Source: Serripes groenlandicus (taxonomy: Eukaryota > Mollusca > Bivalvia > Cardiida > Cardiidae). Taken from it: a stretch of 64,000 nucleotides of DNA. Position numbers and translations under genes: made by a program. The stretch is taken from positions 30,512,198 through 30,576,197 of the forward strand of contig JASEVX010000011.1 in the NCBI GenBank assembly GCA_031761405.1, given 5' to 3'. The notes under the pieces were generated by a model that worked only from the letters and a program-made list of their open reading frames with translations, searched no databases and was not told the origin of the DNA. Positions 33,709 to 46,600 of this stretch are shown here, one piece after another. Each line of letters opens with the position of its first letter. Position 1 is the stretch's first letter.

Positions 33709-35245
33709 ACTTCGAGCGTACACCATCGATGATTTATACCGTGTATCGATCTCGCATGAACTCGCCGAACATAATAGGGATGTTCTCCATTCATTTCTAC
33801 ATTTCTTTATATGATGCGAAAATAGGTTAATGCAACAAGGAGCCCGCTGTTTACCTGAGACAACTTAAATATAATTGAGTCATGTGATGCCAAAATCGAT
33901 TAATTCACTTTAATCTTTTTTTATCCGTCAAAAGACTCTAAGAAAGAAAATTGAAACGCGTTTCAAGGAATGAAATGAGTTATGTTAGACAGTATGCTCG
34001 ATAATGACTACTCGAATTTCTAATAGCTTAACACGTACAACCGGGCGGATCCATGATAGGACAGTGGGGTTGACCCCTGCCTTCCACTTCCCACATACAT
34101 ACATTCTGCAGCAAATGACTTCCAGAACACCAAGTTCTGTTGCTCCAATGCTTTATAAAGTCGGTAGTCTCAAACGCGTCAAAAAACGTCTCTGCGTTAT
34201 TATGGAATAGGAATACAGGTAGATATAGGAATTATGGTACAAACTCTTGATATAAGCAATTCTAACTTGTAGGATTTTTCCCCAATTTATCCATGTGGCA
34301 AGTAAACTGTTGATAAATATATCAGGATCAGGATTCAAATGCATTTAGATTCTACCACTGATCTTTGTGAGACGGAAATTCTCTTCTGCGCGTGTTAAAA
34401 ACTAGGGTGTCTATACGAGTTTGCTATAAGAAGGTCAAGTCACGTGCTATGAGAATGTGGTAGTATTAAACGCACAATGGTTAATAGATTATATGTATAA
34501 ATGTACATACTAATACGGTCGATTAGAAGTTATTTTATCTCTCGTAACTGACATTAAATGTTGATAAAAGTAGCCGTTCTTATGGCGCTTGTTGCATGAC
34601 GGCAAAGTGTATGTTGACGTATATGTGACGCGATAGCCATGTCGGTAACGGGGCCGTGAGCTCGTACTCTGGTTCGTTCGTTCATTTTTTCCGATGATTG
34701 ACAAAATTCATCGAGACTAGCGTCATTCGTTTTCCAACAATGGGCTAACCAGTCTATCCTTTAAGGTTACCAGTTTCATCGGAAGAACTGAGGCTTGAGC
34801 TAGCCCCATAAATATGAATGCAATACCATTGAAAACCGCGATAACGCCAACACTTCGACACTCATAACTGAAAATTCATTTTGTATGTCATATGCTATTT
34901 ATTTTTTTAAAGGATAAGAAATACTTAACGTAGAACTTCTCAAGTGGGTTCGGCTATTTCCGTATGATGTCGGCGTTTATTAACAATTTATAGGTTCGGC
35001 GAACAGTACCGGTTTCATACAGAAATCACTGAGCAAATTAGGAATGTTCTACCTTTAACTGTGGAGTCACCCAACAATTTGGCGTTGCAGACAAAACAAA
35101 ATGACTTGAACGTAGAGTTCATCGATTCCGTCAGTTTGTCGTTGTACCCTCAAAATGACTAGTTATTGGTAGAACGTCTATGTAATTAAGTCTGTGTTAC
35201 CTTACTCCCTAACAGAGACTTCCACGCGCTTTTGAACGTATACAA
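33709..35245. other. Unique spacer between GPCR-A2 and GPCR-B
   Basis: No gene supported. A worn SINE-like piece at about 34700-34790 (GACTAGCGTCATTCG, CCAACAATGGGCTAACC) is the only recognisable repeat. Confidence 0.45.
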
Positions 35246-35466
35246 AGGTACTAAGAATAGTAATAAGAATAGTTGTAGAAATTATCATATTTGTAAAACA
35301 GTTTCAAAATGTAGAAAATAGCCGTTTAATTAATTGATAGTAAATGTCTTAATAAAATGATGTATGGATACATATTATTTGCTAAGTAGAACTAACCCAA
35401 CAAAACCGTCTTCAAATATTTTCAACACCAACAAATGAACTTTTCACATTATTGCTATGTTAGTAA

Positions 35467-35672
35467 GACAGCCCCGGTAGCAGGCTGTCAGTCAAGGGAT
35501 TGTGAGTCCCAGCTCGCCCAACATACTTTCCGACGTTTGACAAAAGTCACTGTGACAAGCGTCATTCGTCTGCCACCAGGAAACACATGAGTAGGTGAAC
35601 TGACCGCCGTGATATGACTGAATCATTGTTGAAAACGGCGTAAAACTCAAATCAATCAATCATTAATTAATT
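35467..35672 (+). repeat. SINE upstream of GPCR-B
   Basis: Orthologous insertion to 6575-6772 with a few substitutions. The flanks match too, so it was present before the A and B upstream regions separated, or was copied across by conversion. Confidence 0.85.
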
Positions 35673-35778
35673 AACAGTTGAAATAGTTTTCGTTTATCGA
35701 AAATCGTATGACAAGCCCGTATTTTAAACATGAAATATCTGTCGATCCGCCCTTGGCACATGATTTTACATTTGTCAC

Positions 35779-35815
35779 TATAAAAAGCCTTGCCACGACA
35801 TAAAACTGTCAGTCT
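35779..35815 (+). promoter_or_regulatory. Predicted TATA-Inr core promoter of GPCR-B
   Basis: TATAAAAAG at 35779-35787 and TCAGTCT at 35809-35815, as in GPCR-A. The predicted 5' UTR is only about 145 nt because a ~190-bp stretch before the A-type start codon is absent. Confidence 0.6.
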
Positions 35816-35954
35816 GTTCCGCGTTCTTACGATCACGTTTCGTGAGGGAATCGATTATTAACAAACGAATACGATTTTCTCGATTTGTGAAGAACCAAAT
35901 TGTAAAAAAATAATGTAAACGTGACTTAGATCAACTATAACAAAAAGAAATAGC

Positions 35955-37163
35955 ATGGATGCCCAAAAGAAAGGTGGCTCGGAGGTGGCTCCCATGATAT
36001 GGGCAATATGTACACCAATTATATTCACCATTGGCATTGTTGGAAATAGCCTCACCATTTTGGTTCTGAACAGACGAGCACGAAGGTCTTCAACAACGAT
36101 ATATCTGACGGGATTGGCGACGGTTGATTTGATTTACATCCTCTTAGGTATCCCGAGATGGTGGCTCATCTATAACTTCAACGTTGACATAAGACACTCC
36201 AGTGTCTTTGTGTGTAAAGTACACTTGTGGCTGCTGTATAGCTTATCGTGGAGTTCTGCGCTCTTCTTGGTGGTCCTTACCGTTGAGAGAATACTGAGCA
36301 CTGCGAAGCCGTACAAGGTACGTACACTATGCTCAATTAAACGGTCCGTAATTGTTTGCGCTTTCGTTGCAGTGTTTTCGTGTCTGTTACACTCGCATGT
36401 CTTGTACGGGTTTGATATAGAGTATATACACGTGAAGCCGGACGCTGCAAACCATGGATTTAATCTCTCAAACACATCAGATATGTTGAGTGAATCTCTG
36501 TACCCTGCTTTCATCTCAAATAAAGAAGAGGCGTCGAGTTTAAATGTCTCGAATGTCGATTACGAAAACGGATTCAACGGCACCATTAGCGTCGCATCGT
36601 GCACCTTCACCCACGACAAGTTGTACGCAAACTACTATGTAAAGGTCCAAGGAGCCCTTGTGTTTGCACTTTATTCGGGCTTTACACAGGTCGTTTGTTT
36701 GACTGGCGGTGTATTTATCATCTGGAAACTCATACAAAACAGACGAATCCGTCAACATCTGAACAATAAGTGCTGCGCTACGAGCGATAACCGGACAACG
36801 CAAGTCACGATCATGCTGTTAGCTATCAACATTGTCTTCTTCATCTTCGCTGTTCCAGTGACATTGTTCCTCGTTGGAAGAGCATACTGGATCGGGGACG
36901 AGATGACGCAGGATCAAGAAATATTATGGGCCGTTTTCAATATGATGAATTTCTCCAATCACGCCATTAATTTTATCTTATATTTTCTGAGCGGTTCCAG
37001 ATTTCGGAAGAAATTCTTCGAGTTTTTTAACTGCCAGATAGCCAAGACTTCCCCGTCCTCGCCTAACCTCTCGTCAAAGGAGAAGTTAGAGAGTTTTGTA
37101 ATTCACGAACTTCCGACGCCATCGACCAATGATCACCCATCCGACTATTGTTCGCCGATATAG
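35955..37163 (+). CDS. Class A (rhodopsin-like) peptide-type GPCR, paralogue B
   Basis: Intact intronless 402-codon receptor, paralogous to A1/A2. Residues 1-83 differ from A at only about eight positions. After ECL1 identity falls to roughly half. Hallmarks are kept: GN in TM1, LATVD in TM2, FVCK at the start of TM3, ERI in place of DRY, KVQG-ALVF before TM5, NFILY in TM7 and FRKKFFEFFNC in helix 8. ECL2 has four N-x-S/T sequons (A has six) and shares no evident alignment with that of A. The C-terminus ends CSPI, again a possible PDZ ligand. The diverged ECL2 and TM3-6 suggest altered ligand selectivity. The promoter and upstream SINE are shared with A. Confidence 0.93.
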   Translation: MDAQKKGGSEVAPMIWAICTPIIFTIGIVGNSLTILVLNRRARRSSTTIYLTGLATVDLIYILLGIPRWWLIYNFNVDIRHSSVFVCKVHLWLLYSLSWSSALFLVVLTVERILSTAKPYKVRTLCSIKRSVIVCAFVAVFSCLLHSHVLYGFDIEYIHVKPDAANHGFNLSNTSDMLSESLYPAFISNKEEASSLNVSNVDYENGFNGTISVASCTFTHDKLYANYYVKVQGALVFALYSGFTQVVCLTGGVFIIWKLIQNRRIRQHLNNKCCATSDNRTTQVTIMLLAINIVFFIFAVPVTLFLVGRAYWIGDEMTQDQEILWAVFNMMNFSNHAINFILYFLSGSRFRKKFFEFFNCQIAKTSPSSPNLSSKEKLESFVIHELPTPSTNDHPSDYCSPI

Positions 37164-37612
37164 AATGCCAGTCAAGTCATACGAAAATGAAACTACGAGC
37201 GTGTTGATTCATCGACTCTTACAATGCTTAGTTTATAAAATGTACTTGTCGACCTTTGCACGCGGGAGAATCGATAGCCAGTTTTAGGAATATCGAAATC
37301 AATTGTTTGAGTTAAGCAGCTAACCGTATAGAGTCTGGTCAGATGTGTCGACCGACATGGATCCATACTGGTTACATAAGCCTCAGAAATTCGACTTCAG
37401 CAGCAGTCAAAGAGTTTACTGAAAAGCGACGTTTGCATAACGTGGAGGCGGTTGTTGTCACTGATGAACCGAAGACGTCATCGTCCAATAGGCATCCGTT
37501 CGTCCGTATATTGTTCGCGCATATAAAACGTTGTTTGTCTTGATTTGTTGTTTCAATACTTTCAGGATAAGATTACTTAAGACAGTGCGAATCTAATCCT
37601 TACTTGTATTAA
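37164..37612. other. Downstream region of GPCR-B
   Basis: No gene recognised. It contains GPCR-B 3' flank and unique sequence. Confidence 0.4.
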
Positions 37613-37765
37613 CCCTTTACCACATGAAGACGCATTTTGACGGCTCCGTTAGCAGACGACTTTTGAAAACAAGTGGCAAAAGGAAAAGTTTGCTTATAAT
37701 GAGCAATTTTTCTTATTGCACAATGTTTTCGACTCTTTTCAATAAGTGTACCATCCCTTAAAACG
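37613..37765. mobile_element. Partial TTAA-type palindromic MITE
   Basis: TTAA then CCCTTTACCACATGAAGACG and the GCAGACGAC, GTGGCAAAAGGA and CACAATGTTTTCGACT blocks match the left part of the family. The right terminus is lost. Confidence 0.7.
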
Positions 37766-38195
37766 ACTGAAATCCAGATGGCACGAAAAAGAAAAAAAAG
37801 AAAAAAAAGAAAAAACCTCGAATTCGCCCTAAATGTTATTCTTTATGTTATCCAAGTAAAATCAGGGTTGTTACTAATAAAGTGAACTTGGAGTCGTTTT
37901 CAACTGTCCCGTTGAAGGGTTTCCTATTTAAAAATACTTACCCCGTTACTGACAGGGTAGAATTTGCGATGGAAAAAGTATCCAAAACAAGAAAATCTCA
38001 CCGATTATAGTGGTATGTAATATGTCAGTTATCATATTTTAATGCCCCAAATACAAAAATAACACTTATTTTCTTAAAATTGGAAATTTTATTTTTTTCG
38101 ACAGTTGGGTATCTGGTGTTCAGTCGCTTTAAAGTTGTTTTACATATATTTGCCTTCATGTTGTATGTGGGAAAGGGAAGAAGTGTATATGTTCA

Positions 38196-38376
38196 TTAAA
38201 TTTGTTTTATTAACATGCACATACGTAGATAAATTAATAAGTTCGAATTTTATAATAATATTACATGTACGTTGGTTTATATTTTCATTAAATTTGTTTT
38301 ATGAACGTGCACATAGTGAGATAAATTAATTAGTTCGAATTTTATAATAATATTACATGTACGTTGTTATAACGTA
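38196..38376. repeat. Two-unit tandem repeat (~91 bp)
   Basis: ATTAAATTTGTTTTATTAAC...TACATGTACGTTG is followed directly by a second unit with a few substitutions. Confidence 0.85.
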
Positions 38377-38757
38377 ATATAAATTTGCACATAGGCCAGG
38401 ATCATTTCAATATTGTCAAGTTATATGTGTCACCTATATTCACATATAATTGTTAATATTGTTAACAATTCAATGTGAATACATGAAACACTAACATAGA
38501 TTGAAGCTGCATCACAATTTGCCTGGAGATGTTACAGCTTTGTATATTCGTAAAACTGCATATTGTATGTATTTAAATTGTGTTGATGTCGTAATATGTT
38601 TAATGTCTATCCAAGTCTGTGCCGTAAGTTGATTTAGATAGAATATACAGTGGACTCGCAATATCTCGACCATTGGAAGACTCGGAATATATCATTTAAT
38701 TTCCTAAACCAGATCAGTCTTTTGAAACAATGAAGCAGCAGTTCTGATTGTTCTTAA

Positions 38758-38975
38758 CCCTTTCCCTCATATAGACGCTTTTTGACGACTCTGAAGCAGA
38801 CGGCTTTTTGAAAACATAGGGACAAAAGAAGAAATTGCACAAAACGTGCAATTTCTCCTTTTACCACAATGTTTTCCACTTTTCTAGATTATCTATTCAA
38901 TTATGGAGATTTTCTATTTGTTGAGAATATACGTTCAAAGTCGTCTGCTGCAGAATTGTCGTATGAGGGAAAGGG
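38758..38975. mobile_element. TTAA-type palindromic MITE
   Basis: TTAA (38754-38757) then CCCTTTCCCTCATATAGACG; the right end is TATGAGGGAAAGGG followed by TAAA, one change from TTAA. The interior folds on itself. The order is reversed relative to 46416-46623, as expected for a near-symmetric element. Confidence 0.8.
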
Positions 38976-39544
38976 TAAATAATCAAAACTGCATCTGCGC
39001 TTTTTTCCTTGATATGATTTTATAAACCGACTTGAATTTTAATGATAAACACTTATAAGTTTAAATTAATTAAGAATCTGACAATACTTAAATGAATTTA
39101 GAATAAATACAGCGATCACTCGAACACATCGCTAATTCAAATTAATTTTATGGTTCCCTTTTGAGTTTCGAGTTATTCCAATTTCACTGTACACATATGT
39201 ATGGCTAAGTGCCTTTAAGCCTTCAGTTTGTTGTATGTCAAAAGTTTTGCTTTTTTGGTTATTATAATATGTGCATGAGTGATTGATTGTTTTGTAGAAT
39301 CTTTAACATTTAACAAATAGAAAAGTCAATTAATCTAAAAAATGATCACAAAAGAAATCATTTCCATTTATTTTTATTTTCTTATCATCAAATTATATAC
39401 AACAGTTTTGAGTGGGAAATGGAGAAGCAGCTAATTTTGAAAAAGTGCTCCTTTTATCAAAACACTTTCAAAACTTGTCTGCTGCAAAGTGGACAACATG
39501 TGTCTGTATCATGAAAATGGTCTATTTGCATTTTATGCCATTAA

Positions 39545-39749
39545 CTCTTTCAGCGCCAAATTGCTTAAAGTAGACTCTTCCATGTTCAAAATTGGGCATC
39601 TCCATTTCTCATGTAATCAATTTTTTTATTATTTTGATAACTAAAAGGCAAACAATGCTGATTTTAGGTGAGACAGCTCGTTACGAGCTGACTCGCCTGA
39701 ATCAGTATTGTTTGCAAAAACCTGAATATTTTCTTTGGCGCTGACAGAG
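39545..39749. mobile_element. Second family of TTAA-flanked palindromic MITE
   Basis: TTAA flanks both sides (39541-39544, 39750-39753). Termini are CTCTTTCAGCGCC and GGCGCTGACAGAG. The centre GGTGAGACAGCTCGTTACGA-GCTGACTCGCC is a hairpin, bracketed by CAAACAATGCTGAT and ATCAGTATTGTTTG. It is non-coding. Confidence 0.8.
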
Positions 39750-39973
39750 TTAAGGATCACTTTTCATGTATAATCATGACTACAATATTGTGATCCGTTA
39801 TTTATTCACAAAAACAGCCCAACCTATGTTAATTAAGCAAGGGAGCCAATTGAACAAGAAAGACTGGCTGATTAGCCAAGCTGGCTGCTACATAGAGTTT
39901 GAACATGTCTCAAGGATGTTGAAAAGATTGATTAAGGTTCAACACCGTTTTTAACAATACATGTACTTATTAA

Positions 39974-40176
39974 CCCTTTCCCTCATTCTGCAGCAGACGA
40001 CATTGAACGTTTTTGTCAAAATATAGAAAACCTCCATAATTGAATGGATAACCTATGACAAAAAGTGGAAAACATTGTGGCAAAAGGGGAAATTGCACAA
40101 AATGTGCAATTTCTTCTTTTGTCACTATGTTTTCAAAAAGCCGTCTGCTGCAGAAGCGTCTATATGAGGTAAAGGG
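39974..40176. mobile_element. TTAA-type palindromic MITE
   Basis: Perfect TTAA on both sides (39970-39973, 40177-40180). Termini are CCCTTTCCCTCAT and ATGAGGTAAAGGG. The centre GAAATTGCACAAAATGTGCA is a hairpin. TTAA target plus CCC termini is the piggyBac pattern. Confidence 0.85.
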
Positions 40177-40181
40177 TTAAG

Positions 40182-40260
40182 GAATATCACGGCAGCCGGT
40201 TTACCTATGCATTTGTTTCATCGCTTTCTGGCCACTGTACTCCTCACAGCAACGGGTTTG
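40182..40260 (-). repeat. SINE fragment
   Basis: AATATCACGGCAGCCGGTTT, ACCTATGCATTTGTTTC and CTTTCTGGCC match the minus-strand SINE body. Both ends are missing. Confidence 0.6.
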
Positions 40261-40547
40261 ACAGTAAATTGTATGCATCACACAATCAATATATAGTGCT
40301 TACATGAACGGTCCATATCCATCTCTGAAACCATACGCTATGAGCCTGAGCATGGGAAAAGGTACAAGCTTACCTTTATGACCAGTGTAGATCCAGATCT
40401 ATACTAATCATATATTACTTACACAATCTCATTACAATTTTCTGTCAACTTGTGCAGATTCTGATTAGACTGAGCAGGTGGAAGAAATGAACCGAACCTA
40501 CACCGTTCAAAAATGCAATCTTGTACTTGTTCTCATAATCTGGCTCT

Positions 40548-40553
40548 TTATTT
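40548..40553 (-). terminator. MRPL20: Polyadenylation signal of MRPL20
   Basis: AATAAA on the minus strand, about 100 bp beyond the stop codon. Confidence 0.65.
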
Positions 40554-40651
40554 CATTTTATGCATCACATATTATACAATTTATATGTATTGTGCCTTCT
40601 CAAACAGTTTAAATCAATCTCTGTACCCGCATATTTGTCAATAAAGTTCTG

Positions 40652-43600
40652 TCACGAAGATGCTTTCTTCACTTTTTCCTGAATTCCCCGTATTTCAGCG
40701 CCGTCAGGACTACCTATTATTCCAGACTGGAGACCAGTCTCTGTGGCTCGAACTTTAACAAACTCACACAGACTCTGAAAGAAGATTGTTGATAGATTAA
40801 AGTTAAACCGTTTTCATCTTGCCGACATAACATGCGACCGACGATTTCTCCATTTGCACGATCTGTTCAACTCCATTCAATAAAAATGCTTTTATTTATA
40901 GCGCTTTTCCTTACCTTTGAGGATGCTGAAGATATTTTGTGGGAAAAAGTCAACATAATTCTCAAGAGTATTTCTATCAGATTACCTTAACCATTATCAA
41001 ATCTGCAGCAGACGACTTTGAAAACATAGTGACAAAAACCTGCAAAATATCCATCAAAGATAGCTTAATTGTTAAATAAAGTTGAAAACATTGTTGCCAA
41101 TGGACAAATTGCTCATCATGAGCAAAATCACCTTTGGCCACAATGTTTTCAAAAGTCGTTTGCTGCTATGGAGTCAAAATGCTTCTGCAGGTCGGAAAGG
41201 GTTAAACCATTGACATTTTGGTTCATTGGTGAAAAAAAAGACAAGAGCACCGCGTACGGCACAGACGCTCGACTGATAGGGAGAAAACAGAAAAAAAAAA
41301 GAAAAGCTGAGCTGAACAAAAAACCTTAACTGGACGACGACGCCGCCGCCGACGATGCCAGGGTCATGACAATAGCTCTCGTTTTTTCAAAAGTCAAGCT
41401 CAAAATGATAATAGTAACAATGACTTCTGTCAATCATCTGAAAAAGTGTTGAACAAGTAGCAATTCAAACTCATCACAAATGGATTGACAGCCCTGATCG
41501 TTACTACTTGAGCTATTTGCAGTATGACTGAAAGAAAGATACGCACACAAACTGTCGACTTAAGTTGGCATTGTTTTCTTTGATTTGGGGGAACGGACAA
41601 ACTGCTAAAATATTCAATTTCTCCTATTTCCATACTATTTTTAACTTGTGAAAAAAAACAAAAAGTTCTATTTTTAGACACAACATTTTTCACGTCCAAT
41701 ATATAATATAATTGTCAATTATTTCAAAATATAGCCAATCATGTTCTGACAGACAATCTGAGTCAAGTAAAGCTTAACAAATAATATGTGTGGTTCAGGT
41801 AACCCGCCCGCCCCAATAGAACTTTTTATCGATTTTTGGGAACGAAAATAATTGAGTACGAAACTGAAACGCTTGGAATGCGTCTATCGATCGTAATTAA
41901 ACAAACATGGCGGCGGCCAGTGTTCGCCGTGAGAATTATTGCATATATTGATGAGATGTCTTGAATGTGCATATAGCACACATTTGTGACCACTTTATAT
42001 GTCTGCAACTTGCAACAGACAATTTGCTTCTGAAGAAAATAAATAAAGAACAAGTAACTGGAGGATTGCAAGCAATACCATAGTCCCCTACCGGTTTGCA
42101 CTTTTGAGTCTGTTTCTGTTGTCATAGCAACCCAATGTTTAGGTATATCAAGACAATAAAGTATGAAAATAAAGAAAGGGAAATAACTCAAAAATTAGGG
42201 AAGCAAGAGTTATGGTTCATGTGCACTGCACTCCCCCTTGATACGATGTATTCATGTGTGAAATTTCATAGCCATAGCTAGTATAGTTATGGAGATATGC
42301 TCCGGACAAAAAATCAAGTATGAAAATAAAGAAAGGGAAATAACTCAAAAATTAGGCAAGCAAGAGTTATGGTTCATGTCCACTGCACTCCCCCTTGATA
42401 CGATGTATTCATGTGTGAAATTTCATAGCCATAGCTAGTATAGTTATGGAGATATGCTCCGGACAAAAATCAAGTATGAAAATAAAGAAAGGGAAATAAC
42501 TCAAAAATTAGGCAAGCAAGAGTTATGGTTCATGTCCACTGCACTCCCCCTTGATGAGATGCATCCATGTGTGAAATTTCATAACCATAGCTAGTACAGT
42601 TTTGGAGATATGCTCCGGACAAAAATCAAGTATGAAAATAAAGAAAGGGAAATAACTCTAAAATTAGGCAAGCAAGAGTTATGGTTCATGTCCACTGCAC
42701 TCCCCCTTGATGAGATGCATCCATGTGTGAAATTTCATAACCATAGCTAGTACAGTTTTGGAGATATGCTCCAGACAAAAATCAAGTATGAAAATAAAGA
42801 AAGGGAAATAACTCAAAAATTAGGGAAGCAAGAGTTATGGTTCATATGCACTGCACTCCGCATTGATGAGATGTATCCACATATGGAATTTCATAGCCAT
42901 AGCTAGTACAGTTTTGGAGATATGCTCCGGACAAAAATTTGCCGGACTGACTGACTGACTGACTGACAGATGGACTGACGGAGTGCAAACCTAATAGTCC
43001 CCTTCGGCACGCCGGTAGGGGACTAAAAAAAACAAGAGCGCTAAATGTCACAAAATACGCCCGTCCTGTTTTTTGAGACCAAGTATAGTGATAATTGGTT
43101 GTACATCAGCCAAACTTAGAGAGCGGACACTGTTAGTACAGTTTTGGCCATTTTGAGGGACATAATTTTGTAGTGACTAAGATAACATTGTAAGTTATCA
43201 AACCTGACCAGATATTCTGCCCATCAACATATTGTCTAAATTTGGTGATGATCGGATAAAGGCTTCACAAGTTATTTAGCTGACAAGACCAATTTTAGGT
43301 AATTTCTATAATTAAAGTGCAATAACTCTATCGTCTGAAGCAATATGGCTAGTTATCAAACTTGTCCGAGATATTACGCCAATACAAATTCTGACCAAAT
43401 TTGGTGATGGCTCCTAAAGTTATTGAGCTGACAAGAACAATTTGAGGTAATTTCTATAATTAAAGAGCGATAACTCTCAAATGACTAAAGCTAGTTATTG
43501 AACTTGTCCGAGATATTATGCCAGTACACATTCTGACCAAATTTGGTGATGAATGGATAAAGGCTTCTAAAGTTATTGAGCTGACAAGACCAATTTTAGG

Positions 43601-46600
43601 TAATTTCTATAATTAAAGGGCAATAACTCTTGATTGACTTAAGCGATATGGCTAGTTATCAAACTTGTCCGAGATATTATCCCAATACACATTCTGACCA
43701 AATTTGGTGATGATTAGACAAAGGCTTCTAAAGTTATTGAGCTGACAACATACTGGACGCCGCCCGCCCGCCCGTACGCCTCAGGTAAAACTATAATACG
43801 ATCCGTTTTTTCAAAACGGGCGTATAAAAAGCCTTCCTTCCTACCCTATTTCTTTGACCAATGTTACCTGAACCACACATTTTTTTTTATTTTTTTAGCC
43901 TTATCGGAAAATCAACCTCGATAAAGGTGCTACTTTGCAATACCCAGATCAACCTGTGACCCACACATACTAATCTACAGGGTCTCCCCTGTCTGACATC
44001 TAGTCCCTAACAAGGGGGTTGATGATGGCCCAGGATCGCTCACATGAGTTATGCAATGTGATTTGTCATGCCAATCACACAGGCAACACACAGCTCAATT
44101 TACACTGCAGTAGGGTAAGCATATATACAAGAGGCCAAAGAGGATGAGTATAGCTCCACTTCCACAAGGCAAAATAAGCTTACCTTATGTCGTTCTGTCT
44201 TTTGTTAAATAAATACCCAATAATAGAAGGGCATCTAAGAAATGTACCAGTTTGTATTTCAAAATCAAATATTTGTTTTCTTAGGAGAAAATTTTCTAAA
44301 TCTTACACTCTGCGCATCAAGGATAAAACAGCCCTAGTTCCAGGTGGCCATGGCTTTTTGTCAGTCATTATGGTTTAAAGGAATCAGGTAGAGGGTCGGT
44401 CACCCAAGAACATTTTAATTTTATTTGAAAATTCGCTAGGAGATGAGTGTTAAAGTTTTCACTTTAAGGCAAAACAGCCCCACCTCCCCTGCCAGCCATG
44501 TTTTATGACCGCTCAACATGACTTGAAGGAATCTGAGAGAGAGGAACATTTTTACAAAATTATTTGAAAATTGGCCTGCTATTTTCCGAGGATATTTATT
44601 AAGATTTTACTATAGCCCTATAAGGCAAATCAGCTTCATCCCCTAGTGGCCATGTTTGTAGATCAATCAACATGGATTTAAGGAATCTGATAGAGGGACA
44701 ACCAATTAACATTTTCACAAAATTATTTGAAAATTAGTCAACCAGTTTGGGAGAATAATTTTCCTTTTTTTGAGTAGTTATGGAAAGCAGAGTTCTGCAT
44801 GGATCCAAAACATTTGGAGAAATGTTTGTGAGGACAAAGAGAAGATGCTTGCTGTCAAGTTTCATCCCAATTGACCCGCTGGTTACAGGGGAAGGTATTG
44901 AAGGACGCAACATCTACAGGGTGATCACAATAACTCACCCTGAGCACTTCATTTAACCCTTTCCCAAATACAACAAGGCTTAAGTGTCACCCTATCTCAC
45001 AGGCAAGCAACACAAAGAAACTGTTCAACTCTGTAATCATCGTTATTGAAGGTCTGTGTTACTTAGGTTTGTCTCAATTATTTAAGACTAAATTTTAAAC
45101 CTACTTGAAAAGTTCTTGGTTCATAGATAGCCAAATTTGACAAAGTTTCTCTGTTTAAGTTGATATCATGCTGAAAATAAATAACATTTATAATTTCATT
45201 TGGATTTACAAACCTTTAAAAATTAAACGGTAAAACCAAGGCCTAAAAAACACAAATTGTTCATGATCTCTCGCGTCTGAATATCTACAACAACAATATA
45301 TTAGAACTTGGGACTTTTTTTAATGAGGCCTAGAATAACCCTTTCACTGTACTTGAACTTATGCCCTATCTTATCAGAATCGACACAAGTTGACAGAACT
45401 TCCTTAAAGCTAGTGAAAGTAATATGTGAGCAATGAAGATCTTGAACAGATCTGGATATAAAGTTTTCAATAAAGCCAACTTATACCTTTTCTGTTGGAC
45501 GAGCTAAAATAGAAAGAACATAGGCGAAATAATAATATGATTAGACATCTGGTTTGTGTCCTGCAATATCTCTCTATCCTCAGGAGAAACCATGTTGTGG
45601 ATAACTGCCTTGGGGTGTATTGGTAGAGCCTCTGCCTAGGGTGCAGGAGGTCCAATATATGAACTCCAGCCGGGTCATTGATTGGGGTTTAGCGCTGTTT
45701 TAAAAAAGAATTCAGTCATATAACAGAGGCCAGTTCACCTATTCATGTGTTTTCTGGCTATCTCACACCAGTACTCAACACAATATTTTTTTTCAAGCTA
45801 CTGGCTGCTTTTCCACATAAGATTGTTAGCCCATTGGTGTTAGACTATTGACGCTTGTCACAGTGACTTTTGTAAAAAACATTGGAAAGAATGTTGGCAG
45901 AGCTGGGATTCGAACTAAGAACACCTGGCCAAACTTTTTAAAAATAGTAGAGACGGCCTTGCTTCCTTGGCACTCAGGATGATTGGGGTAATGTCAGGTG
46001 TCAGGAAACATGGACCAGTGGTACTGGTGACTTTCCCAGGTGTTGCCACTATAAAACACCATTCAAGATGTGTCTTGGGAACTAGAAAGAATTATCTCAG
46101 TGAGACAATTTTGTGCGATAACCAACAAAATATTGAGATTTGGAGGTAAAAGAAAAATTGAAGACTTAGAACATAACTAACACCCCTTATCAAGGAGCTT
46201 TCGACAATGGCAATTTACAAAAAGATATAAATACAGACCTCAGCAAGTGATGTGAGGAGATATTTCTTATCCATGTCATGTTCAAGGCAAGACGCTTGTA
46301 ATCTGGTTTCGTATAGCTGCAAGAAGATATTCAACGAAATACAGTCAAACTTGTGTCAGCGGTCACCCCTGTTATAAAGCATCCACCTAAAGCTTCTTTA
46401 TTCGACTCGTGTTAACCCTTTCCCTCATACGACAATTCTGCAGCAGACGACTTTGAACATATTTTGTAATCTCCATAATTGAATGGATAACCTATGACAA
46501 AAAGTGGAAACCATTGTGGCAAAAGGAGAAATTGCACGTTTTGTGCAATTTCTTCTTTTGTCACTGTTTTCAAAAAGCTGTCTGCAGCAGAGGCGTCAAA

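Noticed and set aside
37343..37543. 66-codon frame downstream of GPCR-B
   Set aside because: No conserved features and no counterpart downstream of GPCR-A.
42160..42937. CRISPR-like direct repeat array
   Set aside because: Whole ~155-bp units repeat without unique spacers, in eukaryotic DNA with inverted termini. It is a transposable element.
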